DNA of 64,000 nt from Serripes groenlandicus. Taxonomy: Eukaryota; Mollusca; Bivalvia; Cardiida; Cardiidae. This document shows positions 41,726-49,973 of the stretch, in pieces (position 1 is the stretch's first letter; every line of letters begins with the position of its first letter). Location of the stretch: the NCBI GenBank assembly GCA_031761405.1, contig JASEVX010000117.1:310001-374000 (forward strand), given 5' to 3'. Under the pieces are notes generated by a model. The model saw nothing but the letters and a program-made list of their open reading frames with translations, was not told the origin of the DNA and did no database searches. The translations under genes and the position numbers were made by a program.

Positions 41726-42060
41726 TCCTCCACGAAGAATGACAAACGGCCTCCTACTGCTATCTCCGGCCTCGGGATGATCATAGAGAGGTACGTATCC
41801 CTAGGGCTGCGGCCTAGGTGCCGTGCCATACCTCGAAGTCTGTTTTGGCTTAGCTCCCGTATAACGGGGCTTTGGCTTAACAAACTTCTGGCCCGTGGAA
41901 GGAGGTTGTTTAGGCGGCAACGCCTTAACTTCCTGTTTTTGCTTCTTCGCCGGGGGCTTCCTAGGCTTGCCCCATTTCGCCGACGGTGCAGAGTGTTTAT
42001 TACTCTGCGAAAAAGCATTAGCTGCGCTAGCCGACAGGCGTCTAGACTGTTCTGACGCAT
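39733..42060 (-). CDS. DIRS reverse transcriptase / RNase H
   Basis: 775 codons. RT: catalytic Asp232 in SLDLTDAYYHIPI and Asp298/Asp299 in QYFDDWLLH; flanking family motifs LFLVPKKDGRWRPVIDL (~183-199) and ALPFGLKSAPRVFTKVI (~263-279). RNase H: Asp463 (FTDASAVGWG), Glu497 (NNLELRA), Asp522 (STDNTT), Asp573 (LADSLSR), all four acids present. Residues ~605-690 carry DLFATRVNH, DPAAWAVDAL, YAFPPF and APFWPQRSWF, a block shared by DIRS polyproteins where a Dam-like methyltransferase is often annotated; I cannot confirm catalytic residues for one. The ATG at 42,060 follows an in-frame stop four codons upstream, so translation starts here or enters by frameshift within 41,801-42,069, the 3' end of gag. 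The conserved region begins near residue 90, right after the gag stop. Confidence 0.95.
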   Translation of the reverse strand: MRQNSLDACRLAQLMLFRRVINTLHRRRNGASLGSPRRRSKNRKLRRCRLNNLLPRARSLLSQSPVIRELSQNRLRGMARHLGRSPRDTYLSMIIPRPEIAVGGRLSFFVEEWESITEDRWILSVIQEGYLIPFVSPPPMTSVPIELSSRHPAMSEVISSLLKKKAIERVLNPNTRGFYSRLFLVPKKDGRWRPVIDLSALNLLIPVEKFKMESARSIRMAIRKDDWAVSLDLTDAYYHIPIASSSRKYLRFVVNGEVFQFRALPFGLKSAPRVFTKVINAVGAFLRMNGPQLLQYFDDWLLHRTERVILIHDLSLAWRTILRLGLIPNTQKSDLVPSKRFTFVGMTFLTDLAVIRVPPDRVDSLCQKIRLNLDQVSVTARSMLSLLGSLSAAADLVSLGRLHMRPLQFLFLSRWRPSVDSLEQEVALTDFFKSHLRWWLNPSIYLQGVPLITAPPDLYLFTDASAVGWGAHLEPQGLTAQGMWTAEERCFHINNLELRAVLLALKQFSASVANTTVLLSTDNTTVVSYIRRQGGTHSHLLFLETWKLLLWCQETSLVIVVKHVPGHLNVLADSLSRQNKILPAEWTLNQSVVNSVFMRIGTPLVDLFATRVNHRLPLYVSPMYDPAAWAVDALTLDWNRLFGYAFPPFILVPIVLQKVLRSQQCRILLIAPFWPQRSWFNDLLACLSAQPIRLPLQDDILFQQPGRRLHPNPAMLHLHAWTLSSVRSERETFLEKLPLASLSLEGGLLESSMIPSGRSSQIGVVLGRSILSVPL

Positions 42061-44350
42061 CAGATACAGTCACCGCAGCTACCCTTCCACCAAAGAGAAG
42101 GTTTGAGGCTAAAGGAGCAGCTCTAAGACTGTCCTTGCTGGTTTGAAGTAACGGAGAAGATTTGATTAGCGTCGCATCTCTCCTTACGGAAAGCATTTCT
42201 GTGGCGTTCTGTAAATTCAGAGCCATTAAATGCCGATTACCCGTATCAAACGCCTCAAGAATTCTGCTAGCCCCTCTGCTAGAGACGTTCTCCTCTTTTA
42301 GTAACATGGCTAGAGCTATCGCGAAATGATCGTCATGGGATGACACCATGACTCCCAGACGCGCTCTGGCCTCCCATCTCTCAATAAGTTTGGCGTTAAC
42401 CGTTATTGACGTGGGTGCAGACAGCCCCAGTGTAGCCGCATCTCCGTCTAAGGTTGGTACTTTCACAGGAAAGAACTCCTTAGAAGCTACATAAACCTTC
42501 GGAGACACCCATTCCTTAGAAATGGCTAGTGGGACTGACCAGGCTGGTTCAATCGTAACCAACGATCTGGTGGACTGCAACTGGTCCAACAATCTGCCCA
42601 GATTGTTTGCCTGTGGAAGTAACTGTTGTGGAGTTGTAGTCTCCGCATTCAGTTCTTCCAAACTGGAAAGGTTTTTACGACGAGGGGGAGCGTCAACCTT
42701 TGGGCAAAAAGTACTAGGAACAACCCTAAATACTTCCTCAATGGCCTGCTGTAGTGACCAACGTTCTACAGCTGGCTCGTCCATTGTAGTGTGCTGACTT
42801 TCCAATTCTTCGTTAGACGACGAACTGGAATCTTGTCGGACCCTACGACGTGACAAATTGCCTCTAACCGGTCTTTCAACCGGTTGGTCAATTTCTGAAT
42901 CAGACATAGATTCTTCCGATTCTATGTTCTGATGTCGATCCTGTGAAATGGCCCTTCTCTCCGCAGCAGAGAGAGGTCGCACAGTGTCGATTGTTGGGGC
43001 CGAACTAACCGTATGGGACGGTCTCGACCTACCCTTTATCGGATAAGTATAATTATCCTGAACGGGGGTTCGCCTTTCTAAAGACTGCCTCGAGAGATGT
43101 CTTTCCGGGAGTCGTAAATTCTCCAGATCTGGAAATTTAGTATCCCGGTAGGCTTGGTTTCCTTGCCTATCATACAGCCGTTCCACCTTGTGTAACGGCG
43201 CATGGTGTAGGGGCGGAGAGTTCTCTCTAGAATAATACACCGTCTCCCTAGGAGAACGGTAGTACTTCTCCGTCTGATAGTCCCTATAACCACTGTTAGG
43301 CGTTTGGATATATGAACCTGGTACATACTGTCCAGTGTTCTGTACATCCATGTATTCCGGCTGTGCCGCGAATGAATGATACCTTGTATCTATTCGGTCG
43401 TGACACACAGGGGCCATCTGCCCCGTACCTGGTTGCCCGGTGGTACCCGTATGACTGGTGCTCGGACGCGTCATAGACGGGTGACTAATCATCTGATTGG
43501 ACCAATCTTTAGTAAATGATTGGCCAATTCCATTGTCAACTGAATTCCCGATGACCGGGATCATGTTTAACTGTCTGACCGGTTGCCCGGTTACGTCATA
43601 ATTAAATGACTGAGTAGCTACCGGTCGCGTCATGTCTCCATGACTACCCGGTTTCCCGGTGATCTGACGCGCCACGGCGTAATGAGTGACCGGTTGCCCG
43701 GTGTCATAAGGGTTTTGCTCTGACGCAATTCCCGGTTGACTAGGGGTAGGCAGTATTTCAACTGCTCTATCCCCTGTCTCCAAATTCTGTCCGGAGACGG
43801 AATTTGGCACTCTGCTGGATTCCGAAGAATGTTTTCCCGCAGAGCGTGGTGTTAGCAACGGCCAATCAACAAGGTTTCCCTTATAATGGCCTATGGCGTC
43901 TCCCGAAGGATCAGCCCTAACACCTAGCGTTGGAAGTTGTCGTTCGGCAGAACTGACACCCGACGCTAACATCCGTTCCCCCGTGTCCCGTGAAGAACCA
44001 GCCGAAGCTGAGGGGGGGGCGGTTGTAAAGAGTGATTTAATAGTTCTTACCTTTTGATCACTCTTCTTGGCAGCAGAGTCTGATTGCGAAAATCCATCGA
44101 ATTCTGCTTCACTAGTCGAGCTAAGAGACACCTTCACCGGGATCTTCTTAGTCTTACGGCTTTTGTGAGTCCTCCTCGCCCCAGCCTTTATCCAAATGGC
44201 TTCAGGCCAAGACGAGCAGTACTCACAGGGTGAGTCCTTTATGCACTTAGTGCACGAAATGCAGGACGGATGCGTGTCCCATAAAGCCACTAAGTGACCA
44301 CACGAGCCACGCCTCTGTTCACCCTTATGTGACATATTAATGCAATACAC
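41801..44350 (-). CDS. DIRS Gag-like protein
   Basis: 849 open codons; the first is GTG, and the first ATG is codon 6 (44,335, A at -3), so an 844-residue product is likelier. Near the N-terminus a Cys/His cluster (C17, H19, H27, C30, C33, C36, C42, C45; CISCTKC and PCEYCSSW) resembles the zinc-binding knuckle of DIRS ORF1 proteins. Residues ~140-480 are Thr/Gly/Gln-rich and probably disordered; TGQPVT/TGQPGT-like words recur. A better-folded stretch (~560-770) includes WSLQQAIEEVFRVV, WSVPLAISKEWVSP and SHDDHFAIALAMLL. The C-terminus is Lys/Pro/Gln-rich and basic, fitting nucleic-acid binding. It ends in UAG followed by GG, in frame with the recombinase ORF. Role as structural protein is inferred from position and the Cys cluster. 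Confidence 0.82.
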   Translation of the reverse strand: MYCINMSHKGEQRRGSCGHLVALWDTHPSCISCTKCIKDSPCEYCSSWPEAIWIKAGARRTHKSRKTKKIPVKVSLSSTSEAEFDGFSQSDSAAKKSDQKVRTIKSLFTTAPPSASAGSSRDTGERMLASGVSSAERQLPTLGVRADPSGDAIGHYKGNLVDWPLLTPRSAGKHSSESSRVPNSVSGQNLETGDRAVEILPTPSQPGIASEQNPYDTGQPVTHYAVARQITGKPGSHGDMTRPVATQSFNYDVTGQPVRQLNMIPVIGNSVDNGIGQSFTKDWSNQMISHPSMTRPSTSHTGTTGQPGTGQMAPVCHDRIDTRYHSFAAQPEYMDVQNTGQYVPGSYIQTPNSGYRDYQTEKYYRSPRETVYYSRENSPPLHHAPLHKVERLYDRQGNQAYRDTKFPDLENLRLPERHLSRQSLERRTPVQDNYTYPIKGRSRPSHTVSSAPTIDTVRPLSAAERRAISQDRHQNIESEESMSDSEIDQPVERPVRGNLSRRRVRQDSSSSSNEELESQHTTMDEPAVERWSLQQAIEEVFRVVPSTFCPKVDAPPRRKNLSSLEELNAETTTPQQLLPQANNLGRLLDQLQSTRSLVTIEPAWSVPLAISKEWVSPKVYVASKEFFPVKVPTLDGDAATLGLSAPTSITVNAKLIERWEARARLGVMVSSHDDHFAIALAMLLKEENVSSRGASRILEAFDTGNRHLMALNLQNATEMLSVRRDATLIKSSPLLQTSKDSLRAAPLASNLLFGGRVAAVTVSDASEQSRRLSASAANAFSQSNKHSAPSAKWGKPRKPPAKKQKQEVKALPPKQPPSTGQKFVKPKPRYTGAKPKQTSRYGTAPRPQP

Positions 44351-44924
44351 AATATGAAATTCAACAAAGAAACAAATATTTTTCTATTTTTTATTTTTTA
44401 CTACTCGTCGCTCACGGAACGTATTCAATGAAAATTATTTTTTCAAAATATTTTCCACAATTGTAAATGCCATAAACATACGAAGTAAATACAATGAGAT
44501 AATACAATATTATCGGTAACAACCAGGTCGCTTACGGAACGTATCAATGAAAATTATTTTTTCAAAATATTTTCCACAATTGTAAATGCCATAAACATAC
44601 GAAGTAAATACAATAAGATAATACAATATTATCGGCAACAAACAGGTCGGTAGAATTAACCGTTTAGTAATGCACGGCCATTAAAACTCCGACACGTAAC
44701 TGAAATAGTGGGTGGGGTAACCACCCGTGACTCTCAGCAAGTTGTAAAATACAAAAGACAACTTAAACACAAACAATAATTAAACATAATTACAGTTAGT
44801 AAGAAGTTAATGTAAAGCAATTAACTGAATGAAAGCGACTGTTAAAGCGAAAGCATTAACAAACAAAGAAAATTAAATTTAGAAATGAAAATAAATTCTT
44901 AGCCTGTAGGTCGTTGTGTCCAGA
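44336..44924 (-). promoter_or_regulatory. DIRS 5' leader, probable promoter region
   Basis: About 590 bp between the right terminal repeat and the gag ATG. Noncoding; contains the 120-bp tandem repeat and AT-rich flanks. A promoter role is inferred only from position. Confidence 0.4.
44407..44645 (-). repeat. 120-bp tandem repeat in the DIRS leader, two copies
   Basis: GTCGCTCACGGAACGTATTC to ATCGGTAACAACCAG (44,407) is repeated from 44,527 as GTCGCTTACGGAACGTATC to ATCGGCAACAAACAG. A third copy starts (GTCGG) and stops at once. Only a few base differences. Confidence 0.95.
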
Positions 44925-45072
44925 AACTAAAAGTGAAAAGTTGGCCACGTGCAGCGGTGTTTACCGCCAACCGTGTATATCACACAGGGCGTGAGGAATA
45001 CGCTAAACGCGTTCTTTTTTCTGGATGAATTAGGGTATGGAGATTATATATCAGGTATTAAATGACTGGTAA
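44925..45072. repeat. DIRS inverted terminal repeat, right (5' side of coding strand)
   Basis: AAACTAAAAGTGAAAAG to TAAATGACTGGTAA, complement of 38,370-38,518. Distal to it, TGTATTTTTGACATAAAAA is a right-specific end found again only in the ICR. Confidence 0.95.
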
Positions 45073-45167
45073 TGTATTTTTGACATAAAAACGAGCAATT
45101 TATCCTTTTGTCACCATGTTTTCAACTCTATTCAATAATTGTACTTTCATTTTTTTTTAAGGGGGTT

Positions 45168-45391
45168 CCTTTCCCTCATATAGACGCTTTCTGAAGCCTC
45201 TGCAGCAGACAGCTTTTTGAAAACATAGTGACAAAAGAAGAAATTGCACAAAATGTGCAATTTCTCCTTTTGCCACAATGTTTTCCACTTTTTGTCATAG
45301 GTTATCCATTCAATTATAGAGATTTCCTACTTTTTGATAAAATATGTTTAAAGTCGTCTTCTGCAGAATTGTCGTATGAGGGAACTTTGGG
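45168..45391 (+). mobile_element. TTAA MITE A
   Basis: CCTTTCCCTCATATAGACGC, core AAATTGCACAAAATGTGCAA, right inner GTCGTCTTCTGCAG, end GTCGTATGAGGGAAC. Confidence 0.82.
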
Positions 45392-45416
45392 TTAAACAAA
45401 TTGTGGGTATTTATTT

Positions 45417-45456
45417 ACAGTCTTCTGCTGCAGATTTGTTGTATGTGAGAAAGGAT
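45417..45456 (-). repeat. MITE B right-end stub
   Basis: GTCTTCTGCTGCAGATTTG and TTGTATGTGAGAAAGG only. Confidence 0.6.
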
Positions 45457-45457
45457 T

Positions 45458-46469
45458 ATATCTTTCATACATTCATTTTAAGGCAACTGCAGCAGCAGAC
45501 AACTTTTTAGCTCACGAGGTGAATTTTTGTCTGTCGTCCGTCGTTCGTCGTCAACATTTGCTTGTTAACACTCTAGAGGCAACATTTTGCCAATCTTTAT
45601 GAAAGTTTATCATAACATACATCTCCATTACATCTAGGCCAAGTTCGAAACTGGGTCATGTGGAGTCACAAACTAGGTTGATTGATAAAATTAAATGAAA
45701 ATCTTGTTAACACCCTGGTAGCCACATTTTAAACTTGAGCATGTTGAAACTTTGTCAGAATGTTTGTCTTAGTGATAACACTAGGCCAAGTTTGAATAAA
45801 GGTCATGTCAGGTCAAAAACTAGGTCACTAGGTCGAATTGAAGGAAAGTCTTGTTAACACTCTGGAAACCGTGTTTTTAACGTGAACATGTTGAAACTTT
45901 ACCAGAATGTTTGTCTTGTTGATATCTAGACTAAGTTCAAATATAGGTCATGTCTGGTCCAAAACTAGGTCACTAGGCCAAATTTGAGAACATTCTTGTT
46001 AACACTATAGAGACCGCTTCTTTTACTTGAGCAGCTTGAAACTTTGTCAGAAAGTTTGTCTTGATGATATCTAGGCCAAGTTCGAATATGATTCATGTTG
46101 GGTCAAAAACAAGGTCACTAGGCCATATTGTAGAAAAATCTTGTTAACACTATAGAGATCGCATTTTTGACTTGAGCAGCTTGAAATTTCGTCAGAAAGT
46201 TCGTCTTGATGATATTGCCATTGGCGCTGAAAGAGTTAAGTCTTAAATAGCCCATTCTCAGGTGAGCAATCCAGAGCCTCATGGCCCTCTCCAGGGCCTC
46301 ATGGCCCTCTTGTTTAAAGAACACATTTTTCAACAAGAACAGCTTCTCATTTTGTCACACTCAATCCAATAATTATTATACTTTCAGTTAGTTACATATA
46401 TTTTTCCATATTTTCCTTGGAAGTTTTCAAATATGTCTACTGCAGATTTGTTGTATGTGGAAAAGGGTT
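45458..46469 (-). repeat. TTAA MITE B split by an AGCTCACC-type repeat
   Basis: The left piece ends CAGCAGCAGACAACTTTTT at 45,507; the right piece resumes about 46,316 (CTTCTCATTTTGTCACAC) and ends TTGTATGTGGAAAAGGG. Confidence 0.65.
45508..46315 (+). mobile_element. AGCTCACC-type repeat, second unit type
   Basis: TAGCTCACGAGGTGAATTTT head; end CAGGTGAGCAATCCAGAGCC and TCATGGCCCTCTTG with the CCTCATGGCCCTCTCCAGGG segment duplicated. The interior repeats TTAACACTCTGG / GGCCAAGTTCGAA / AAACTAGGTCACTAGG about every 130 bp. Confidence 0.8.
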
Positions 46470-46607
46470 AGATGTGTGTCCAATAGGATTGAAGCTAGAT
46501 GAGCACAACAGAAGCCCTCAGATCAAAGTATTATTGAAGGCTTAAATGTCACCTTCAAATATGGGATCTTTTATCAAATTAATGAAACAACTGATCATTT
46601 TACTTAA

Positions 46608-46819
46608 CCCTTTCCCTGATACGACAATTCTGCAGCAGACGACTTTGAACATATTTTGTAAAAAAGTAGAAAATCACTATAATTGAATGGATAACCTAGC
46701 TATGACTAAAAGTGGAAAACATTGTGGCAAAAAAGGAGAAATTGCACGTTTTGTGCAATTTCTTCTTTTGTCACTATGTTTTCAAAACGCCGTCGAAAGC
46801 GTCTATATGAGGGAAAGGG
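46608..46819 (-). mobile_element. TTAA MITE A
   Basis: TTAA both sides, CCCTTTCCCTGATACGAC, core GAAATTGCACGTTTTGTGCA. The right inner CTGCAGAGG block is deleted (ACGCCGTCGAAAGCG). Confidence 0.82.
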
Positions 46820-46902
46820 TTAAACCTAATTTATGTATCACATATAATAGGTTTTCTACCTTAAATTCTGTGATTGATATATAAAGCCAAAAGTTAAGTT
46901 AA

Positions 46903-47342
46903 CCATTTCCCACATAAAATAAATATGCAGCAAATGACTTTGAAAACATCGAGGCATATGTATTGAAAATCTCTATCAATTTAACAAAGTTCAATGATTG
47001 AATAAATTGAAAACGTTGTGGCATAAGGAGATCTTGCTCATTATAATGAATTGCAATGTATTCAACTTTATTCAAGAAATATTTAGGATATAAATGGTTG
47101 AGTGGTTATCGTTCGGGGATTTGAAACTGGGTGTTGAGGGTTCGATCCCCAGTCGCGGCACGACAGTCATGGTAGAGTGCCCTTGGGCCTAGTACTGGTT
47201 TGTAAACCCAGGGATCATGAGTAAGTGAACTGTCGCTGTGATATAACTAAAATAATGTTGAAAGCGGCGTAAAACCCCAATAAAACAAACAAACAAGAAT
47301 TATTTCTTCATCTATGGCAGATTTGTTGCAAATGGAAAAGGG
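46903..47342 (+). repeat. TTAA MITE B, split by a SINE
   Basis: TTAA, CCATTTCCCACATAAAAT, CAGCAAATGACTTTG, left core arm, then ATTCAACTTTATTCAAG, the SINE, and ATGGCAGATTTGTTGC ending GGAAAAGGG. Confidence 0.65.
47098..47292 (+). mobile_element. tRNA-derived SINE with ~12-bp target duplication
   Basis: Box A region AAATGGTTGAGTGGTTATCG, box B GGGTTCGATCCCC, body AGTGCCCTTGGG and CGCTGTGATATAACTAAAAT, tail CCCCAATAAAACAAAC. Flanked by CAAGAAATATTT and CAAGAATTATTT. Confidence 0.82.
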
Positions 47343-47639
47343 TTATAAAAACATAAGAGGAATAATAACATAAAGGTTATATTACAATGGGATAAACGAA
47401 TTAGGCCGACTTAACCCAGATTTAAAGAGAAAAAGATGAAAAGATGAGTAAACAAAGCCTGAGGTGCTTAACAAATCAAAGTCAATGATGCCACCACACC
47501 TATCTGGACATTTTAAACCTGACCTTTTCTATCTTAATCAGCTCAGCCAAGTTTCTTTCCAATGTTTTAACAAAAATTAATCAGGCGAGCATCATTCTTC
47601 TTTCATCAATGGGCTAACAGTCTATGTGGAAAAGAAGTT

Positions 47640-47722
47640 AGGAAACACATGGTTAGGTGAACTGGCTGCCATGATATGACCGAACAATTGTTGAAAAAGG
47701 CATTAAAGCCAATGCAAACAAA
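47640..47722 (+). repeat. SINE 3' fragment
   Basis: GTGAACTGGCTGCCATGATA, GACCGAACAATTGTTGAAAA and GCAAACAAACAAGC. Confidence 0.6.
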
Positions 47723-47773
47723 CAAGCAATTTCTATCTTACTTGAATGTTTTGAAACTTGAAACTGGTTTTAT

Positions 47774-48009
47774 TGGCCGGATTGCTCTAGCAATTCTAGT
47801 CTATGCATTGGCGATGTCCGTCCGTCCCTCCATCTCCGTCTGTCTGTCCATCAACATATTGGTTAAAGTTTCAGGTTGAGGCAAAATCTCAGCACTTGTT
47901 ACTGGTTGCCTTCAGGCAACCAGTAACAAGTTCTATTGCTTTCTATGGTTACTTTGACCTTGACCTTGGTTTGTCGATTTTCAAGGTCAAATTGTCGACA
48001 ATCCGGCCT
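47774..48009. mobile_element. GGCCGGATTG TIR element, second copy
   Basis: Begins TTGGCCGGATTGCTCTAG and ends GACAATCCGGCC. The (TGTC) run is shorter than at 15.9 kb, and GGTTGCCTTCAGGCAACC forms an internal hairpin. Confidence 0.75.
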
Positions 48010-48111
48010 TACCGTCTTCAGTGGTTCTTGTTGGATACAAATCGCCCTGCAATTGTTTTTTGTCCACAAGGACTGTTTTCTTCAAAAGACTATGTGCACA
48101 GGTTTGGATTT

Positions 48112-48300
48112 AATCATTCCCATATGCATGCAGACGACTTTTGAAAAATATAAAATATTAAAATATTGTTGAAAAATGAAAAATTGCTCATAAAAAGGAA
48201 TTTGCCCAATGCTACAATGTTTTCAACTGACAAGTCAATATTTGAACTATCTTTTATAGAAATGTTCCCTATTTTTTCCTTATATATTTTCAAAGGTTTC
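48112..48300 (-). repeat. MITE B, diverged
   Basis: TTCCCATATGCATGCAGACG, AAAAATTGCTCATAAAAAGG, AACTATCTTTTATAGAAATG. No TTAA. Confidence 0.45.
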
Positions 48301-48396
48301 ATTGGATTAACCATAAAGGGCAATGTCTCCTTTTGTCACAATGCTTTCCATCTCCATTCAATGATTATGCTCCAATGTCCATCTATCATTGACTGC

Positions 48397-48660
48397 ATGC
48401 CTCTTTGGTGTAGAAGTAGAGCATCTGTCTCGGGTGTGGGAGGTAGTGGGTTCGATCTCTGGCCAGGTCATACCAAAGACCCCAAAACTGGTAGTAATGG
48501 CTGCCTTCCATGGTGCTCAGGGTTGCAGGCTTAGCATTACGACTGACTGTCTGGTGTCAGGATAAATGGACCAGTAGTACTGGTAACTTACCCAGAAAAT
48601 GCCGTGATATAACTGATTTTTTTTTTTGAAAGTAGCATAAAACACCAAACAATCAATCAA
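48397..48660 (+). mobile_element. tRNA-derived SINE, near full length
   Basis: TGCCTCTTTGGTGTAGAAGT (box A region), AGTGGGTTCGATCTCTGG (box B region), CAGGTCATACCAAAGACC, ACTGGTAACTTACCCAG, GCCGTGATATAACTG, a poly-T stretch and the tail CCAAACAATCAATCAA. Confidence 0.82.
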
Positions 48661-48843
48661 AACGTAATAGGCTTAATTTTCATAATTTGTCTGTCTAGAT
48701 GTTTGTGCATCATGCAAGTGATCAGGAGAACATGACTTACAGTGCACACATGCAGTGTTTTATAGTCTTTTTTCTTCTTTGATTTATTGGCACATGGTGT
48801 AGATGCGTTGATGTGACCCTGAGGGTTAGTAATTCAGGTATCA

Positions 48844-49889
48844 ACAAGAGAAAGTTGATGCAAGGCATCAATGTCGCCGGAAAAGACTGCATTGATTTAT
48901 TTATGTATTCTTGACTTTCCTTAGTCTATTCAAACATTAGAAACGTTGAAATGAAAACATTTACTTATAAATTTTATATTCACCTATACATTAGGGTATC
49001 TATAAAATATTAACGAAATGTGTACACATTTATCTTGGCTTAAATTTAATTCTGCTGTTGTTACTTATTTAAATAATAGTATTCATACATATAATTTCAA
49101 TGTTTGTCAATCTTATTCGAATCACAAGGTAAATATCCTGGTATTGCTTTAAAGGGAGGTAATTTGAAGAAAACAAAAGTCTTCAAAAGGAGAAATATAT
49201 CAGCATTACCGTCTACAGTTTAAATTGTTCTATTGTTTGTGGATTTAAAAATGTTCTTTTTTTCTTATTTCTACATGTACAACGAAATATTGCGGCTTCT
49301 CTTTGACGCTTGCGTCAAACATTCGTCTTGTACTTGTCTAAAATAAAATAATATCACTCGCTTTTTCATATCGAAATGCGCATGCGCGAAAATCGATGTT
49401 AAAGGTCACGAACCTACACAACAGAATAGGGTCTATATTTAGCTTAGAAACAGTTCCTACTTTAGATATTCATGGATTAACATTATTAAATGAATTCTAC
49501 ACAAATCAAGACATCTCTTTGAACATGAAAACAACATTTAGTAAGTTAAAATTGCTATTAAAAGGAGAATCCGAAATTGACCTCAATGATGACACATAAG
49601 AGTCTGCATTAGGGGGTGTTGGTTCACGTCTTGAAGGGACCACTTTTGTCTTCGTAAATAAGACAAAAAACTTAAATGCGAGTGAAATAAAAAAAACTGC
49701 AAACATTAAAAAATCGGAATATTTATTTCATTTTAGATGTGTCATTTATTAGTGTTCGTAAACAACCACAATTGTAATATGTTCAAATCATCTAGATTTG
49801 TTTCTTTCTAATAATAAGCCGCCCTCCCATGTGATTTCCGAAAAGCTATTAAAAATAGAAGTCGCGGGCTTCTGCCCGGCGACTAATAA
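48844..49889 (+). mobile_element. Helitron/Helentron-like non-autonomous element, copy 2
   Basis: Runs in parallel with copy 1 at 37,100 with a ~17-20-bp extra segment (GAAACGTTGAAATGAAAAC, near 48,940), small indels (ACGCTTGCGTC versus ACGCTTTGCGTC) and few substitutions. Same 5' hairpin, GTCGCCGG/CCGGCGAC pair and 3' CTAAT. A 67-codon plus frame (49,396-49,599) and a 66-codon minus frame (49,706-49,506) are open but match nothing I know. Confidence 0.72.
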
Positions 49890-49973
49890 ACTATTATATC
49901 CTATTATCAATCATCACAACAGTCTACAAATAGAACACTAATTTATATTAACATACCACAGGAATAATATTAA

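Larger units (their letters stand above)
38329..45091 (-). mobile_element. Complete DIRS-type tyrosine-recombinase retrotransposon
   Basis: A ~6.76-kb element with coding order (minus strand) gag-like, RT/RNase H, tyrosine recombinase, then an internal complementary region (ICR) and terminal repeat: the layout of the DIRS1 group. Outer ends are joined in complement at the ICR (38,565-38,660), which reads as the circle junction expected in DIRS replication. No protease, integrase or LTR is seen, and no target-site duplication. All three frames are open and catalytic residues are present, so the copy may be young. Extreme ends fall inside an A-run shared with the target, so the boundary is uncertain by 4-5 bp. 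Confidence 0.92.
38235..45170 (-). repeat. TTAA MITE remnant that received the DIRS insertion
   Basis: Left remnant (about 38,235-38,328) ends with GAGGAAATTGCTCAAAA; right remnant (45,092-45,170) begins CGAGCAATTTATCCTTTTG and continues ACTCTATTCAATAATTG. Together they restore the palindrome core AAATTGCTCAAAACGAGCAA. Outer termini are not preserved. Confidence 0.8.

Noticed and set aside
41540..42055. 171-codon plus-strand frame, and other plus-strand frames across 39.8-42.8 kb
   Set aside because: Antisense to the DIRS RT and gag genes, whose motifs are unambiguous on the minus strand.
43078..43347. 89-codon frame within gag
   Set aside because: Out-of-frame shadow of the DIRS gag gene.
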